From Xestospongia bergquistia (lineage: Eukaryota; Porifera; Demospongiae; Haplosclerida; Petrosiidae): DNA of 64,000 nucleotides. The DNA lies in assembly GCA_963965975.1 (NCBI GenBank), contig OZ014411.1:20240446-20304445 (forward strand). The letters run 5' to 3'. The notes under the pieces are model-generated. The model searched no databases. It worked only from the letters and a program-made list of their open reading frames with translations, and was not told the DNA's origin. The position numbers and the translations under genes were made by a program. Below, piece after piece: positions 45,652 through 57,005 of the stretch (position 1 is its first letter; each line of letters starts with the position of its first letter).

Positions 45652-48600
45652 TTAAATATCTAAACCAAGTTGTAGCAAATCATGTTCATTAAACTGATCT
45701 TGCTCTTGTGGTTTGCAAACCCATATTCCCATTCCATGCTCTTGGCTATACTGATATAGCAACGACTTTGCGTGTTGGAAAATAGTGGCCTTTGATTTAG
45801 CTTCATGATATGAAAGTGAATCATGTAGATCATCATTACCCATTAATTTGCTTAAAGACAGAAAATGAGAATACAGTTGTGCTTTGCATACTTGTGACAA
45901 AGCATATGATGAAGATACAGGACGACCTGTTGTTCCATCTGTAACTTCAGGCTTGTCATCATTAATAACCCAGTTCATGCAGTAACTGGAGGTTTTTTCC
46001 ACANNNNNNNNNNNNNNNNNNNNNNNNNNNNNNNNNNNNNNNNNNNNNNNNNNNNNNNNNNNNNNNNNNNNNNNNNNNNNNNNNNNNNNNNNNNNNNNNN
46101 NNNNNNNNNNNNNNNNNNNNNNNNNNNNNNNNNNNNNNNNNNNNNNNNNNNNNNNNNNNNNNNNNNNNNNNNNNNNNNNNNNNNNNNNNNNNNNNNNNNN
46201 NNNCCTCCTTCCATTTTGGTCCTGAAGACACCTTGTACTTTTGTTGCCATTGTTGGAAGATGAGAACAATCTGGTGGTGGTTCACGATTTCGTGCATCTT
46301 CTCTAGAAAACTGAGCACCATCACCACATGGTGCTGTACTTATGTAAAGATGAAATTTGATCGAGTCCTTAACACCTACATAATTCTTGACACTTTCATC
46401 AGAATCAAAAATGGTCTCAACACTTTCACCATGTTCGTAAAAGTTGCAAAGCTCTTGGTAAAAGAATCTGACCAAGCCTCGACGGGCCAAAATTTCAGCA
46501 TGAGAATCATTAACAACATCACCTTTTAAACTCATTTTGTCTCCTGTTATACAACGTGTACCACTGCCAAATGATACCACATCCATTTGTCCAGTTTCTG
46601 TATCCTCCATAATAAAACAAGCAATAACTTTACGTCCAGGCTGTGGCATATCTACAGCAGCCTCTAATCTAGCATACAATCCATGAGCTAAAGTAGCAAT
46701 ATGATCTTGAAACTCTGTGTTGACATCACTTTCAAGAGAGTTATGTGAGGGTTGTACTAGATTGTGTCCTGTTCGTATTATAGTGCTGGCTCGTACAGTC
46801 TGAAGAGCTAAATCAGCTGCCATTCTTCTGGCTTCCTTCTTATTAGTAGCTTCTGCTTCAAACCTGTATGTTCCAAAAATGGCTGCAACAACAAAATGTT
46901 TCAGATGAGGAGGACCATACTCACGAACAACAGGAAATTCCAAAGTCAACTTGTGAGCTTGACAATACTCACTAAGTGCACTGACAGGATTGCGATTCAA
47001 CTCATTGACAATTGAAGCATTGACATGTCCACTATCTTGAACTGGAAGTAGTTGAGGACTATCAATTTTGGGATTAGATATGATCTCATGTCTACTGCTT
47101 TCATCAAGTACTTCTTGATTAGAGTCTGATGTACTTTGATCTTGGTTTGACATTGCTAATGAACTAGACTCTAAGTTAGGGTTTCCAGGTATTCCCCATA
47201 ATGGTGGATTACTTTCATTAAGTGAACATATTGCTCCTTGACATTCTAATTCTTGAAGGTATTCTTCAACATCACTTGGTTCACCTGCATGAAATAAAGA
47301 AGACAGTAGAAGAATATCAAAAAACAATTAAAATCACTTCATGTATGGTAGTATGGCAATGTTTAATTACCAATAGCTTTGCTATGTTTTTTATGAAGGT
47401 ATTCAGTAATACTTTGTGAACTCATCAACTCAGTTCTTGATTGCAACAGAGAAATGATCTCTCCTGGTATGCTCTCAACATTTGTCTAAGAAATAAAGAA
47501 ATAAAAGGTAAAATCACCACATTGTTACATATATTTACAAACACGCAAGTTTGTTAATAAATTTTTACACAAGATCAAATTTTGCAATCTATTTCTGTCT
47601 ATCAAGTTTAATTCCTCCTGATGTAGTCTTTCATATTATTTATTTTTGTGCAATGTTGGTTTTGTGGATTTTGATCATCTTTGTACTATCTTTAAAGAAT
47701 GGACGGCACTTTAAAAGCATGATTCAAAGTACTATCATATTTTTATTATAACAAACATAATTTGTACTATCACTTCAAACAATCAATGACATGGAACTCA
47801 AGAAGAGGTCAGAAGACTAACACTACAGTGACTTTCCAAGACAATAGTAGAAACATTTACAATCCTTTTTTGTTTTTTGATTATAACTACAAGATGTAAG
47901 AAGATAGTTGATGGTTTAACAGAGAAGCTAAAAGGATGAATGAAGACTTGTATGGAAAAGGCATTTCACAACTTATCAGTTAATTTCATTTATTGTTTCT
48001 CTATATTGAAGAATTATTTTTTATGATGAAATTGTTCAGAGTGATAGGATTAAAACAGATATTAAGTGATACTGGCCAATACAAACTAATCCAATAGATG
48101 GCTAGGTTGAAAATGACAATTAACATATAGTATTTTAAGAGGTGTAAAACCTCATAAAGGTAAATGACTAATTTTAGAGTGGGAGGCAAAACGGTGACAT
48201 TCACTTTCTATTTCAAGGAAACAAATTTACCACAACAAAATGATATTAGAAATGGGTTTAACCTTCTTTCAGACATCCTTATTATATACCTCTAACTGTT
48301 AGAGACAATTCCTCATATCGTTCCTGACAATGTGACGAAGTACAATACAGTTGAACAACACTAAAGGGATTTATGACTTATTTCTTCTATATTGAAATAA
48401 AGCCGTGAAAGCAGCACTAGGTGAGTGAACCTTCGATTGAATTGGCTTAAACTCAGGTCAAGGATCACATTGCGTGAAACAGCCATCACTTTAATCTGCT
48501 TAGGTAGAATGACTTGCATAAGCTTTAAGGAGGTTCATTGGTCTAATTTAGTTCGACATATTGGTGACATCTGCAAAGGGACAACTAATGGTGGATTAAT

Positions 48601-51600
48601 GGTCTCACAGAATACTTCAGTGCTGGAATTCAAAACTCATGGCAATGGTGACAATTCAAATAAAGGCTGTGACAAAGGTTTCATAGGATCATTTGTACAC
48701 TAACTTGAAGTTTTTTGCTTTGACGCTTTATTGATGTGGTGCTTATTTAAAGTACACAACCTCACATGACTTATATATGATTATTGCTCTTGCTTGAGTT
48801 TACCTACTTTAGTAATATTTCCTTTGTTTCTTTAATACATTGCTAATAAAATTGTTAAGTGAGACTTGTAAGAGCATTTTTAAAGATTGTGTCACCAAAA
48901 ATGAAATGCACATTGTGCTCCAATAAATGTTGCCACTGTGGAGGAATAACTAAACTCAGATACTGTCTCACAGTGAAACACTCTCTCATTTAAACTTTCA
49001 GATAAACCATAAAAAAACAGAGACTACTAGTAAGGAACAAGAATGTTCAAAAAATAGGAGCCTTGAGATTTCTGAATTCATGGCATATTGATTGTAAAGG
49101 ATATAAGGTCCATGAACATTTTAGAAAGCAACAGGCTGTTAGAATACCTAGAACTAAGTGTAGCTTTTCAGCAACATGTTCACATAAATGCACATGAAGT
49201 TGAGAAATTGAAATTGCTGTAACCTAGACACTAGCTTTGATTAATAATATTTAGACCAGATCATGAGCAGGTCAGGTGTGTTACAGCCAGTTCATTACTT
49301 TGTCCAAATTGGAGTAACCTGTATTGATAACACCAACATTTCCCAAATACCACACTATGAAGGAGATAGCAGATAAATAGAGACAAATGACTGGGAAAGG
49401 GAGGTCACAACTATAGTCCATAACCAGGCACCATATATGTAACAGACCTCTCTTATACGGGATGCGAAGTGCTTGAATATCTGAAGTGCTCATCATATTG
49501 TCTTCAGCTGTTTCAAACATGGCTTGTAAGTAAGAACAATTGATACTTGCAGATTGTTGCAAGCCTGTTGGTCCTATTGATTATAGTGTTGTTATTGTGG
49601 AAGCTCTTAAACACAAATATGCATATATGAAGATAACTAGTGCTTATACAAGGTTGTTGCATATCTGATCAACCCCAGGATTTGAAGTCAGAACTGAGGA
49701 AACTAGCTCAAGAGTTTGTTAAGATATTGAGCCCTTTTAAGTTGTAACTACTTTCTTTGAGAATTTTTTCTATATCTTCCTTTACTAATGAATCAACCAT
49801 GAAAGAATCTACAGGTGACTTACTAACCATTAAACAGTTGAAGATAGTAACAGAGGAGATACAGCAGATGTGGTAATTCGATGCACTGTATAACCATGCA
49901 GTATTTTAGAGTTGTGTATTGGATACTAGATTTAAGTTTTTGGACAAGGTCAAGCATGACTTACACGTGTACATGAGTGGAATGGATTGGTTCATACTAC
50001 CAGTAGTTCTGGATCACCTAATGATGCAGTTATAGAGGTAGTTGGAGATTCAGAGCGAGAATTTACCGAATTAAACCAGTCAAGGCATTGGATGATTTTC
50101 TTGGTCCAGAAGGGAGTTTCAATAAAACTATTACTACAGCTAAAGAACTTCTGACTGAGGTATTAGCTTCACAAGAAAAGAAGTCCTATTGAAATTTGTT
50201 ATTATGTTACTTTTCTCTCTACTTAACACAATGACGACAGAATTTAAAAGTATATTATACCATACCAGATATTTTTGCTATACCAGACAAATTGTCTTTT
50301 GTGGTTTACCCCATCCTATACAAAGACACCTCACCAATCCTGTTATTATATATGCTGATTAGCAGTAGGCATAGTAGACAAACATGTTGAAGGCTTGAAT
50401 TTTTCAGGGCAGACCTTTAAAGGTAAAACCTTGCATTATTTTCAGTCTTAATTCAAATGAATCTGGAAGACATCAATCTAACACACCAATTTAAATCTTA
50501 CTTCTGAGTCATTTAAAACAATTCTAAGCTTCGAACATCCTGATAATAGTACACTTTGTCTCGGCATCCAGAGTTTGTCTAAAAAAACACATGCTTCTGA
50601 CAGTGCTTTAGTGTTACAATAGCTTGTGCGAGTAAACTTGTTCATTGCTTTTTGGTAAAGCAAATCTTGATGATCTAGGATTGTACAAGCAAATAAAATT
50701 CATTGCTTGTCACCTGTATCAGCACTTGAAGATTGTAGTTGAGTTTTATTCATTGCTTTAAATTGTTAGATACAACAATAAAATAAACTATGTGAATGGA
50801 TGTAACAATGTAATCGAAAACAATCATAGAACTGTCAGGCAGTAAAATATAAAAGTGTTAACATTGTAAAAACCATAACTAAAACACAGAAAATGCAAAT
50901 AACAAGTCTCCATATTCAGTAGACAAATATATGTACATTTAATACCCATTAGAAAGTTAGAAAGGTAAACAACTTTTATAAGCTACATTCTTTTTTTGTA
51001 AACGTTTCTTAGCTATTGAAGTTAAACACATTGTGACTGATCAGTCATTGCATAGCTAAACTAGTTAGTTTATTGACTGCGTAACAAGTGCATTTACTGA
51101 TGGAACATGTAGAAGTTGCAGGTGTTAAAAGGAATTCCTTTTAGTAGTAGTTTACTTTGTATTAAAAAAATGCTGTGTCTAGGTAGCCGGTACCGGCTAC
51201 TAACATTTCAAACTTATATAGCCGGCCGAGTGAATAAAGGGTTAATATTCGTAAATTTAACCCCCCCACACCCCACACCAGCTGTAATAATGGCTCTGAA
51301 ACATGTGTCTTCATCTCTTGTTGACCAAAAGACTCAAGACGATGTATCTTTTTCTGTTGGTGACCAATTTCATAGCTACCAGGAACTTGAGATCAAAATA
51401 AACGTCTTCCAAGAAAAGAATGGAGTGTAGCTATGGAAAAGTGACTCTAGGACCATTACAGCAGCTGCTAGACGATCCAATAAGGTGATTAAGCAGAGTT
51501 TAGTGTACTCTGAACTACGCTTCTGCTGTATAAATGGAGGGAAAAAGTACAATGGCAAAGGAAAAGGAATTCGGAAAACTTCGTAAGTATGTACACGTGG

Positions 51601-54600
51601 TCTGATTGGGAGTGGTTTTGATTTTTGATTGGGCAGAGTATACTGTGACATATATACAGAAACTAACATTCTTTGTCTTTAATTGATTTGTTTCTTACAG
51701 GACATTTTGACAAAAATGTCCATTCAGAGTTAACCTCAGAGTAAATGAAGCTGGGGCAGCATTAGTAGTGCGGAGTGTTTGTCCTGATCATAATCATACA
51801 GTTTCAAAGGTGATTTCATTAGTTTATGGCAATGATAGTGTATCATTACCTAATGCAGGTGCTTTTCAAGCATTTGCCCAGACAAAGATCTCTCAGAGAA
51901 AGACAAAGAAAATACAAAAAATTACTTGAGTTGCGAGCTAACAAAAAATTGATCCGACAGCAACTTACTCAAGAGAGTGGAAAAATTGTTTTGCTGAAGG
52001 ATATATCCAACATAGCTTCACAGGCAAAAGAAGGAAAATCTCGTAATGACCTTACTGCTATGGTAAAAGATCTGATAGAGCAGTATGGTAAGTATATCTA
52101 TACTGAATGGTTCAATATTTTCTGTTGTTTTAGGGGCACAAGTGGCTGTGCTAGTCGATGACAACAAAGCTTTGCGTGGGTTGTTTTTCCAAGATCAGTC
52201 AATGATTGACACTTTCAATGCATACCCAGAAATCATCTTTGTTGATGCCACATACAAACTCCTCGAATTGTCCCTTCCAGTATTTTTGATCCTTTGTGAA
52301 GATTCTAATGGCTGCAGTGAGGTAGTTGGTGTGTGCCTATTAGTGTGTGAAGACTTGGAGAGTATGAAATGGATGATGGAAACATTCAAACAACACAACC
52401 CAAGATCATCAGATATTCGAATTGTCATGTCAGATAAAGATATTAAAGAATGAGATGCTTTTAAAAGTTGCCTTCCCAATGTTAGGACATTAATCTGCCT
52501 GTTCCACACATTAAAATCATTTCGTGTGAAAAAATGGGAATTACAAAGTGTGAATGAGAATTTTGCTTAGAACTATTGCATGATGAAATCTAATCCTGTG
52601 TGGTATTGCAGGCAATGTTCTGGAAGAATTGATGACAACACTGAAGAGTCTATTGTTTGTGATTCATGCCTAAATTGGAACCATTTTGATTGTGCCACCA
52701 TAAAAACAAGGCCTAAATGTAAATTTTGGTTTTGCTCATCTTGTAACAAGCAAAAGCATTTGTGACTTAATAGTTTAAATAGTGAAGTGTTAAAACCTGT
52801 TGCTTAAACTTGGTCGGGTGTGAGGGTTAAAAATATGAATCACGTTTCAGAGCCATTATTACAGCTGGTGTGGGGTGTGGGAGGTTAAATTTATGAATAT
52901 TAACCCTTTATTCACTCGGCCAGCTATATAAGTTTGAAATGTTAGTACTTAGTAGCCTATACCGGCTACCTAGACACAGCGTTAAAAAAAGTAAATTGAC
53001 AAGACAAAACTGCTTATGACAATTACTAGGTACAGTAATAAATATTTAGATGGTGTAACTGCACTATTTTTGTTGTATACTCTGTTCAGATTGAGTTTGA
53101 CCAGTGAATTTATATTATATCTCAAGCTAGGATATGCTAGAAAAAATGGTTAGCATCACTCAATCATAACAGTACTAAAATATCCATAAACTGTAGCAAT
53201 ATCTTTACAGGAAGTAAAAAAAATCCCATATAAAGTGAATATACTTTAGGTTAAGAATAAACACTAACTCATTGACATAATTTAGACAAGGAAAGAGCTA
53301 GAATGGTTTGTACTATTCAAAATGCCTTGCAAATCCAAAAATTTTATCCAAACTCTAGAGACCTAGCTAATTAGGAAAGTCACAAACCAGAAATCCCACA
53401 TAAAAGTGAATGGTATTCTTCAAATTTTACCATGACCAATATCATGCATAGACTGCTCAAGCAAACTCTTATCAGCTACAAAGAAAAGCTCAGAAACTGT
53501 TAGATTTACTTTTTATAATTTAATATGATAGATTAAGAAGATATAGCAACAAAGAACCACAAAAAGCTTTGGTATGACTCACCAAAAATTTTGCAAGTAC
53601 AACACCAAAATTTAATGCTGATATAATTGAAATCCCAATAAACCACAGTCATTGCTAATAGAGTATAACATTATTTTGAGTTCTAAAGTGACATCTGTCT
53701 TGAACAGTTTGCATATTATTAACAGATGTTTGTATGTGTGCTCTGCAACTGCAACAAAAACATTTGAAATGTCTTATAAAACATAAAACTATGAATCAGG
53801 GTAAAACGTCTCAAGACTTGCAAAGAAGTTTCAATATACAAAGCCACATCCATATTTTGCTAATGACAAAGCTTGATCATTATCATTACTGAAATTCCAA
53901 AACCATAAGTCAAACTCAATGTGAACAGAGTATAGTTTAATTTAGAAATGATTAATAACAAAAGTGGAAGTCTTAGGTAGGGTTAGCATCTGGTATGACT
54001 TGATTAGTGCACATATAACATACATACTTGCCTGACATAAAATCAATCTCATATTGATCTTAGACTCTATTATCTGATCTTATAGCTTTTGCAAAGGTCT
54101 GTTGAGACATTCTTCAACAAACACTCAATACTACCATTTAAGACTACCTTGTATGGTCCTCAATTGACTTGTGAATAGAACACCTCTATTGACAAGTCTA
54201 TTGAAGACTGAGCAGGAAAATTAAAAACTATGGTTTTTGGCCAACACACTATTATTTGAATTAATGTCACAATAATTATTACTTTAACATTACAAAAAGT
54301 GAACTCACCTCAAGATCAGATAATACATGTGAGTCACTCAAACTGCCAGGAGAAGGGGTATGCTGACTTTCCAATAACCTGCGATAGACGTCAGCTCCTC
54401 GACCAACTGATTTAGTCTTAACTATCTCTGGCTCTTGTTGTCTCAAGACCCAAGTAGGAGGACCACTACCTCTAAAACTAGTAACCAAATGCTCCTTTTC
54501 TAATTGATAAAGAATGCTGTTGGCTTGATGACGAGATATTCCTGTCTTTGCGGCTAAAGCAGATGCTTTCTGAGGGTGTTCTAGATTTTCTTTAAGGACT

Positions 54601-55367
54601 TGAAGAATTTTATGTCGATCCACTTCAGTTGATTGTTGGTTATCTCTGTATGATTTATGAGAAGATGGGTTTACTGATGTATGGGAAAACCTAGGGTACA
54701 TCCCTTCATGAGAATGTGAACTTTGGCCATGCAATGGAAAAGGTGAAGTATGTTTTTGAACAGACATTGATGATTTTGATTTAACTGTTTTTGAAGAACG
54801 AGAGGCTAATTCCCAGCGAACATTACTACCAGGCTTGATAATACGCCGTAACAAGCCATTTTTTTCCATGGCTGCCAATTCAGAATTTACAGCAACAGCA
54901 CCACGAAGACCTGCAACTTTAGCAAGCTCAGTGGCAGTTTTTGGACTAGAACTGTGAAGAAGTGTTTCAAGAATATGCGTCTGAATTTCACTTGTTGTGG
55001 AACTAGAAGCAGAAGGCTTCGGTGATATAGACCGACTCCTAGCTGTTGATGGAAAATGAATTTCTTGATCTCGACCACTTGGAGAGTAGGGACTTGGTCC
55101 ACTTGCATGTCCACCAAAAGAGGATCGATCACGGCCACGATGAAAACTGTCTCGACTGGAAGGTCCTGACAGCCCACTAGGTATAGAGGTCCATGATGGA
55201 GGTGACTCAGATACTTTTCTCACCCTTCCTTGTCTCTCCAAAGCATATAAGCATCTGTTAATATCCTTACGCGTATAGCCTGGTCCAACAGCTCGCACAA
55301 TTTCTTGTGTTGTGAATTCACGACCAGAAAGGAGACCAGGAAGGTTTAACGAGAGCTCCTCATCCAT
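45652..55367 (-). CDS. ADAR-type adenosine deaminase with four Z-alpha-like domains
   Basis: Deaminates adenosine to inosine in double-stranded RNA. Exons 54309-55367, 47371-47485 and 45652-47284 have matching phases (0, then 1). The last is broken by an assembly gap at 46004-46203. Exon 1 (353 residues) has three winged helices: residues 5-62 (R33 K34 N37 R38 Y41 and P56 P57 W59, canonical), 127-188 (Tyr position Ala, no Pro pair, degenerate) and 249-308 (N283 Y287 and P303 P304 W306, canonical), joined by Ser/Arg/Pro linkers. Exon 2 plus the start of exon 3 make a fourth (358-422), which keeps PPLW but lost the Asn and Tyr. One dsRNA-binding domain lies at about 489-555. The deaminase has HAE (H653, E655) and PCG (C711). 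The gap hides the second zinc-binding Cys. The C-terminal part after the gap (MNWVIND ... DGTTGRPVSS ... GIWVCKPQEQ) fits ADAR. The start at 55367 is preferred; an in-frame ATG at 55454 would add 29 residues. Confidence 0.88.
46004..46203. other. Assembly gap (200 N) inside the deaminase domain
   Basis: Exactly 200 N. Comparison with the ADAR deaminase layout suggests roughly 110-120 residues (about 350 bases) are missing between the two open parts. The reading frames on either side also disagree, so 200 is a nominal length and not a measured one. Confidence 0.95.
47486..49559. other. ADAR intron, 3' part: nothing recognised
   Basis: Part of the 6.8-kb intron between 47486 and 54308. Short open frames at 48425-48703 (+) and 49281-49562 (-) have no recognisable motif. 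Confidence 0.4.
49560..50200 (+). mobile_element. Probable hAT transposase remnant in the ADAR intron
   Basis: Near 49915-49970 one frame reads VLDTRFKFLDKVKHDL, close to the 'LDPRFK' signature of hAT transposases, and near 50085-50200 another reads LDDFLGPEGSF and KELLTEVLASQEKK. Stops separate the pieces. Very decayed. Confidence 0.4.
51171..52981 (+). mobile_element. MULE-like DNA transposon with PHD finger, 9-bp target duplication
   Basis: Complete element of 1811 bp in the ADAR intron. Terminal inverted repeats of about 140 bp (51171-51310 and 52835-52981) start with GCTGTGTCTAGGTAGCCGG. An exact 9-base direct repeat, TTAAAAAAA, flanks it at 51162-51170 and 52982-52990, as expected for Mutator-like insertion. 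The coding content is described in the pseudogene entry. The internal deletion suggests a non-autonomous copy. Confidence 0.85.
51291..52765 (+). pseudogene. ZSWIM-like MULE transposase with a C-terminal PHD finger
   Basis: Pieces in order: an N-terminal domain from 51291 (MALKHVSSSLVD ... FSVGDQFHSYQELE), with a stop at 51428 and a continuation (RFCCINGGKKYNGKGKGIR); a Lys/Arg-rich helical part at 51870-52085; a transposase core at 52130-52453 with FVDATYKLLELSLP and VMSDKD, two likely catalytic Asp; then LICLFHTLKSF near 52490. After about 52570 the frame resumes directly in a PHD-type finger at 52580-52765 (CRQC, CDSC, HFDC, CSSC spacing). The C-terminal transposase and any SWIM finger are missing between them. 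Several stops and shifts are present. Confidence 0.7.
52991..54308. other. ADAR intron, 5' part
   Basis: AT-rich intron sequence. A pair of inverted words of about 25 bp (about 53075-53100 and 53909-53935, TATACTCTGTTCA...) may mark the ends of an old 860-bp MITE. Nothing else recognised. Confidence 0.35.
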
Positions 55368-55484
55368 ATTTGTCAACCACGAGTAACAATTAAACCACAC
55401 CTCTTGTTTTAACGCCCCATTAATAGAGGTAGTCTTTGTACTAAGACGGAACACCTACCTACCTTTGCGTAGCTCGAGACTACA
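55368..55484. promoter_or_regulatory. Shared bidirectional promoter of the Z-alpha gene pair
   Basis: Only 117 bases separate the ADAR-like start codon (minus, 55367) from the start codon of the tandem Z-alpha gene (plus, 55485). There is no space for two separate promoters unless they overlap. No TATA box is seen; the sequence is less AT-rich than its surroundings. If the longer ADAR start at 55454 is used, only 30 bases remain. Confidence 0.65.
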
Positions 55485-56477
55485 ATGGATGAACAGATTA
55501 GATCTTTTTTGCGAGATGCTGGTAAACCCACAACTGCTCAAGATATTAGTAAAGGAATAAAAAAGACAAAGAAAGAAGTAAATCAAATTATTTATAAAAT
55601 GAGCGATGTCGAAAAGATAGAGGATAAACCGCCTAAATGGATGTTAAGGGGAGGTGCCTCCTCCACAGTTACTGTGTCTACCCCACCACTTGAAGTATCT
55701 CCCTCAGTGATTGATCCCACCACTGGGATGTCACCAGATGGTGCATCATCAACCACTTCTTCAGCATCTGATGAGTTACTGAAACAGAAAATAAGAGCTG
55801 TTTTAAATGAAAGTGGCACTACACCACTGACAGCCCCGCAGTTAGCAAGAAAACTTAATGACTCATTGATAAAGATGGTAGATGTTAAAAGACTTCTTTA
55901 TGATATAGCAACCAATGTAGCTTCTAAAGGACAAAAGCCTATGTGGATATTACCTGAAAACAATACCAGTGGGGTGGCTACTCTTGATCTTCCTGTTCAA
56001 CTTGCTGGCAAGCCGCTTTTTGTTAAAGAAGAAAATGATGATCAAATTATTTTTACCAAAGTTAAAGACAGTGATATTGCTGTTCCAACAATAGGTACAG
56101 CTAAAGAAGATGAAACAGAGAAAGACGGCATTGGAAATCCCAGTGATCAGTGTAGTAATGATAGCAAACTACAAAATGAAGATGTCTCAGATGAAGTAAA
56201 ATCAAAGCCAAAGTTAAAGCCTGGTGTACAATTAGCAGCTAATTTTAACGGACTCCAAATCAACAATATTGATTCCTCACCACTAGATGAAGAGGCCCTT
56301 AAGACAAAAGTCCAACAATTTCTTAGTGATCATTCAGAAGATAGTTTCTTAGCAAAGGACATTGCAACAGGGGTGGGAGCACCTGCTCGTCATAAGGTCA
56401 TGGTTTGCCTAGACCAACTAGTTGAAAGCGGATTTGCAGAGAAACTTAATGATGAAAGATACAAGTTATCTAAGTAA
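55485..56477 (+). CDS. Tandem winged-helix (Z-alpha) protein, Z-DNA/Z-RNA binding
   Basis: Single open frame of 330 residues, no intron needed. Domain 1 (residues 2-55) is a canonical Z-alpha fold by sequence: K29 K30 E31 V32 N33 and Y37 on the recognition helix, and P49 P50 K51 W52 in the wing. These are the residues known in the ADAR1/ZBP1 family to hold left-handed Z-form DNA or RNA. Domain 2 (about 98-161) keeps the Tyr and the final Trp but not the Asn or Pro pair. Domain 3 (about 268-330) keeps only the fold pattern. Linkers are Ser/Thr-rich (56-97) and acidic (162-267). No dsRBD, deaminase, kinase, RHIM or nuclease was seen. It lies head-to-head with the ADAR-like gene, whose first domain resembles its own. 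Likely a competitor or sensor for the same RNA; that role is inference. Confidence 0.85.
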   Translation: MDEQIRSFLRDAGKPTTAQDISKGIKKTKKEVNQIIYKMSDVEKIEDKPPKWMLRGGASSTVTVSTPPLEVSPSVIDPTTGMSPDGASSTTSSASDELLKQKIRAVLNESGTTPLTAPQLARKLNDSLIKMVDVKRLLYDIATNVASKGQKPMWILPENNTSGVATLDLPVQLAGKPLFVKEENDDQIIFTKVKDSDIAVPTIGTAKEDETEKDGIGNPSDQCSNDSKLQNEDVSDEVKSKPKLKPGVQLAANFNGLQINNIDSSPLDEEALKTKVQQFLSDHSEDSFLAKDIATGVGAPARHKVMVCLDQLVESGFAEKLNDERYKLSK

Positions 56478-57005
56478 CAAACTTTCTTTTAAGCTATATG
56501 CATATGTGATATGATACACATATTAAAATAACACAACCTCTAGACTTTAATCAAAAAAAAATCTTTATTTTGTCTCTATTGAATTTTTTGTTCTATATTT
56601 CACTGTTTGGTTGTAAATCATCAGTAATGGCTTTAGACTATATCTATGATTTTATATACTATTTCCGTTGTTTAAACTCTGTGTGATATTTAAGTAATTT
56701 AATTCTTTAGTTCACTTTAATATTTGTAACATTGACAATTTGTTGTATCATAATTGTCTTTTAAATAATATTTTTAAAACTATAAATTAAAAAAATATAT
56801 ATTGATTTAGTACAACTTAATTAAATGTTCAAATGGTTTGTTTGTAACAAAATTTCAACTACAATTTCCAATATATAAAAATGTTAGATTCGTTAGGTAA
56901 TGAAAATAATGCGTGACACAACTCTTTGTGATTAAAATTCATACCAATATACTTAAGTATAATAGCATTACACACACATACATACACACACAGAAATTGG
57001 TGACA
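56478..57005. other. Convergent 3' region
   Basis: Very AT-rich; presumably 3' UTRs of the tandem Z-alpha gene and the following minus-strand gene. No other feature seen. Confidence 0.5.

Noticed and set aside
45975..47327. Single open frame reading through the N run
   Set aside because: Translation through N is meaningless and enters the C-terminal part in the wrong frame; only 46204-47284 of it is taken as exon.
48425..48703. 92-codon open frame in the ADAR intron
   Set aside because: No motif or partner exon; treated as intron.
54887..55177. Second open frame antisense or frame-shifted within ADAR exon 1
   Set aside because: Hydrophobic-rich shadow of the Ser/Arg-rich linker; the Z-alpha frame is clearly the coding one.
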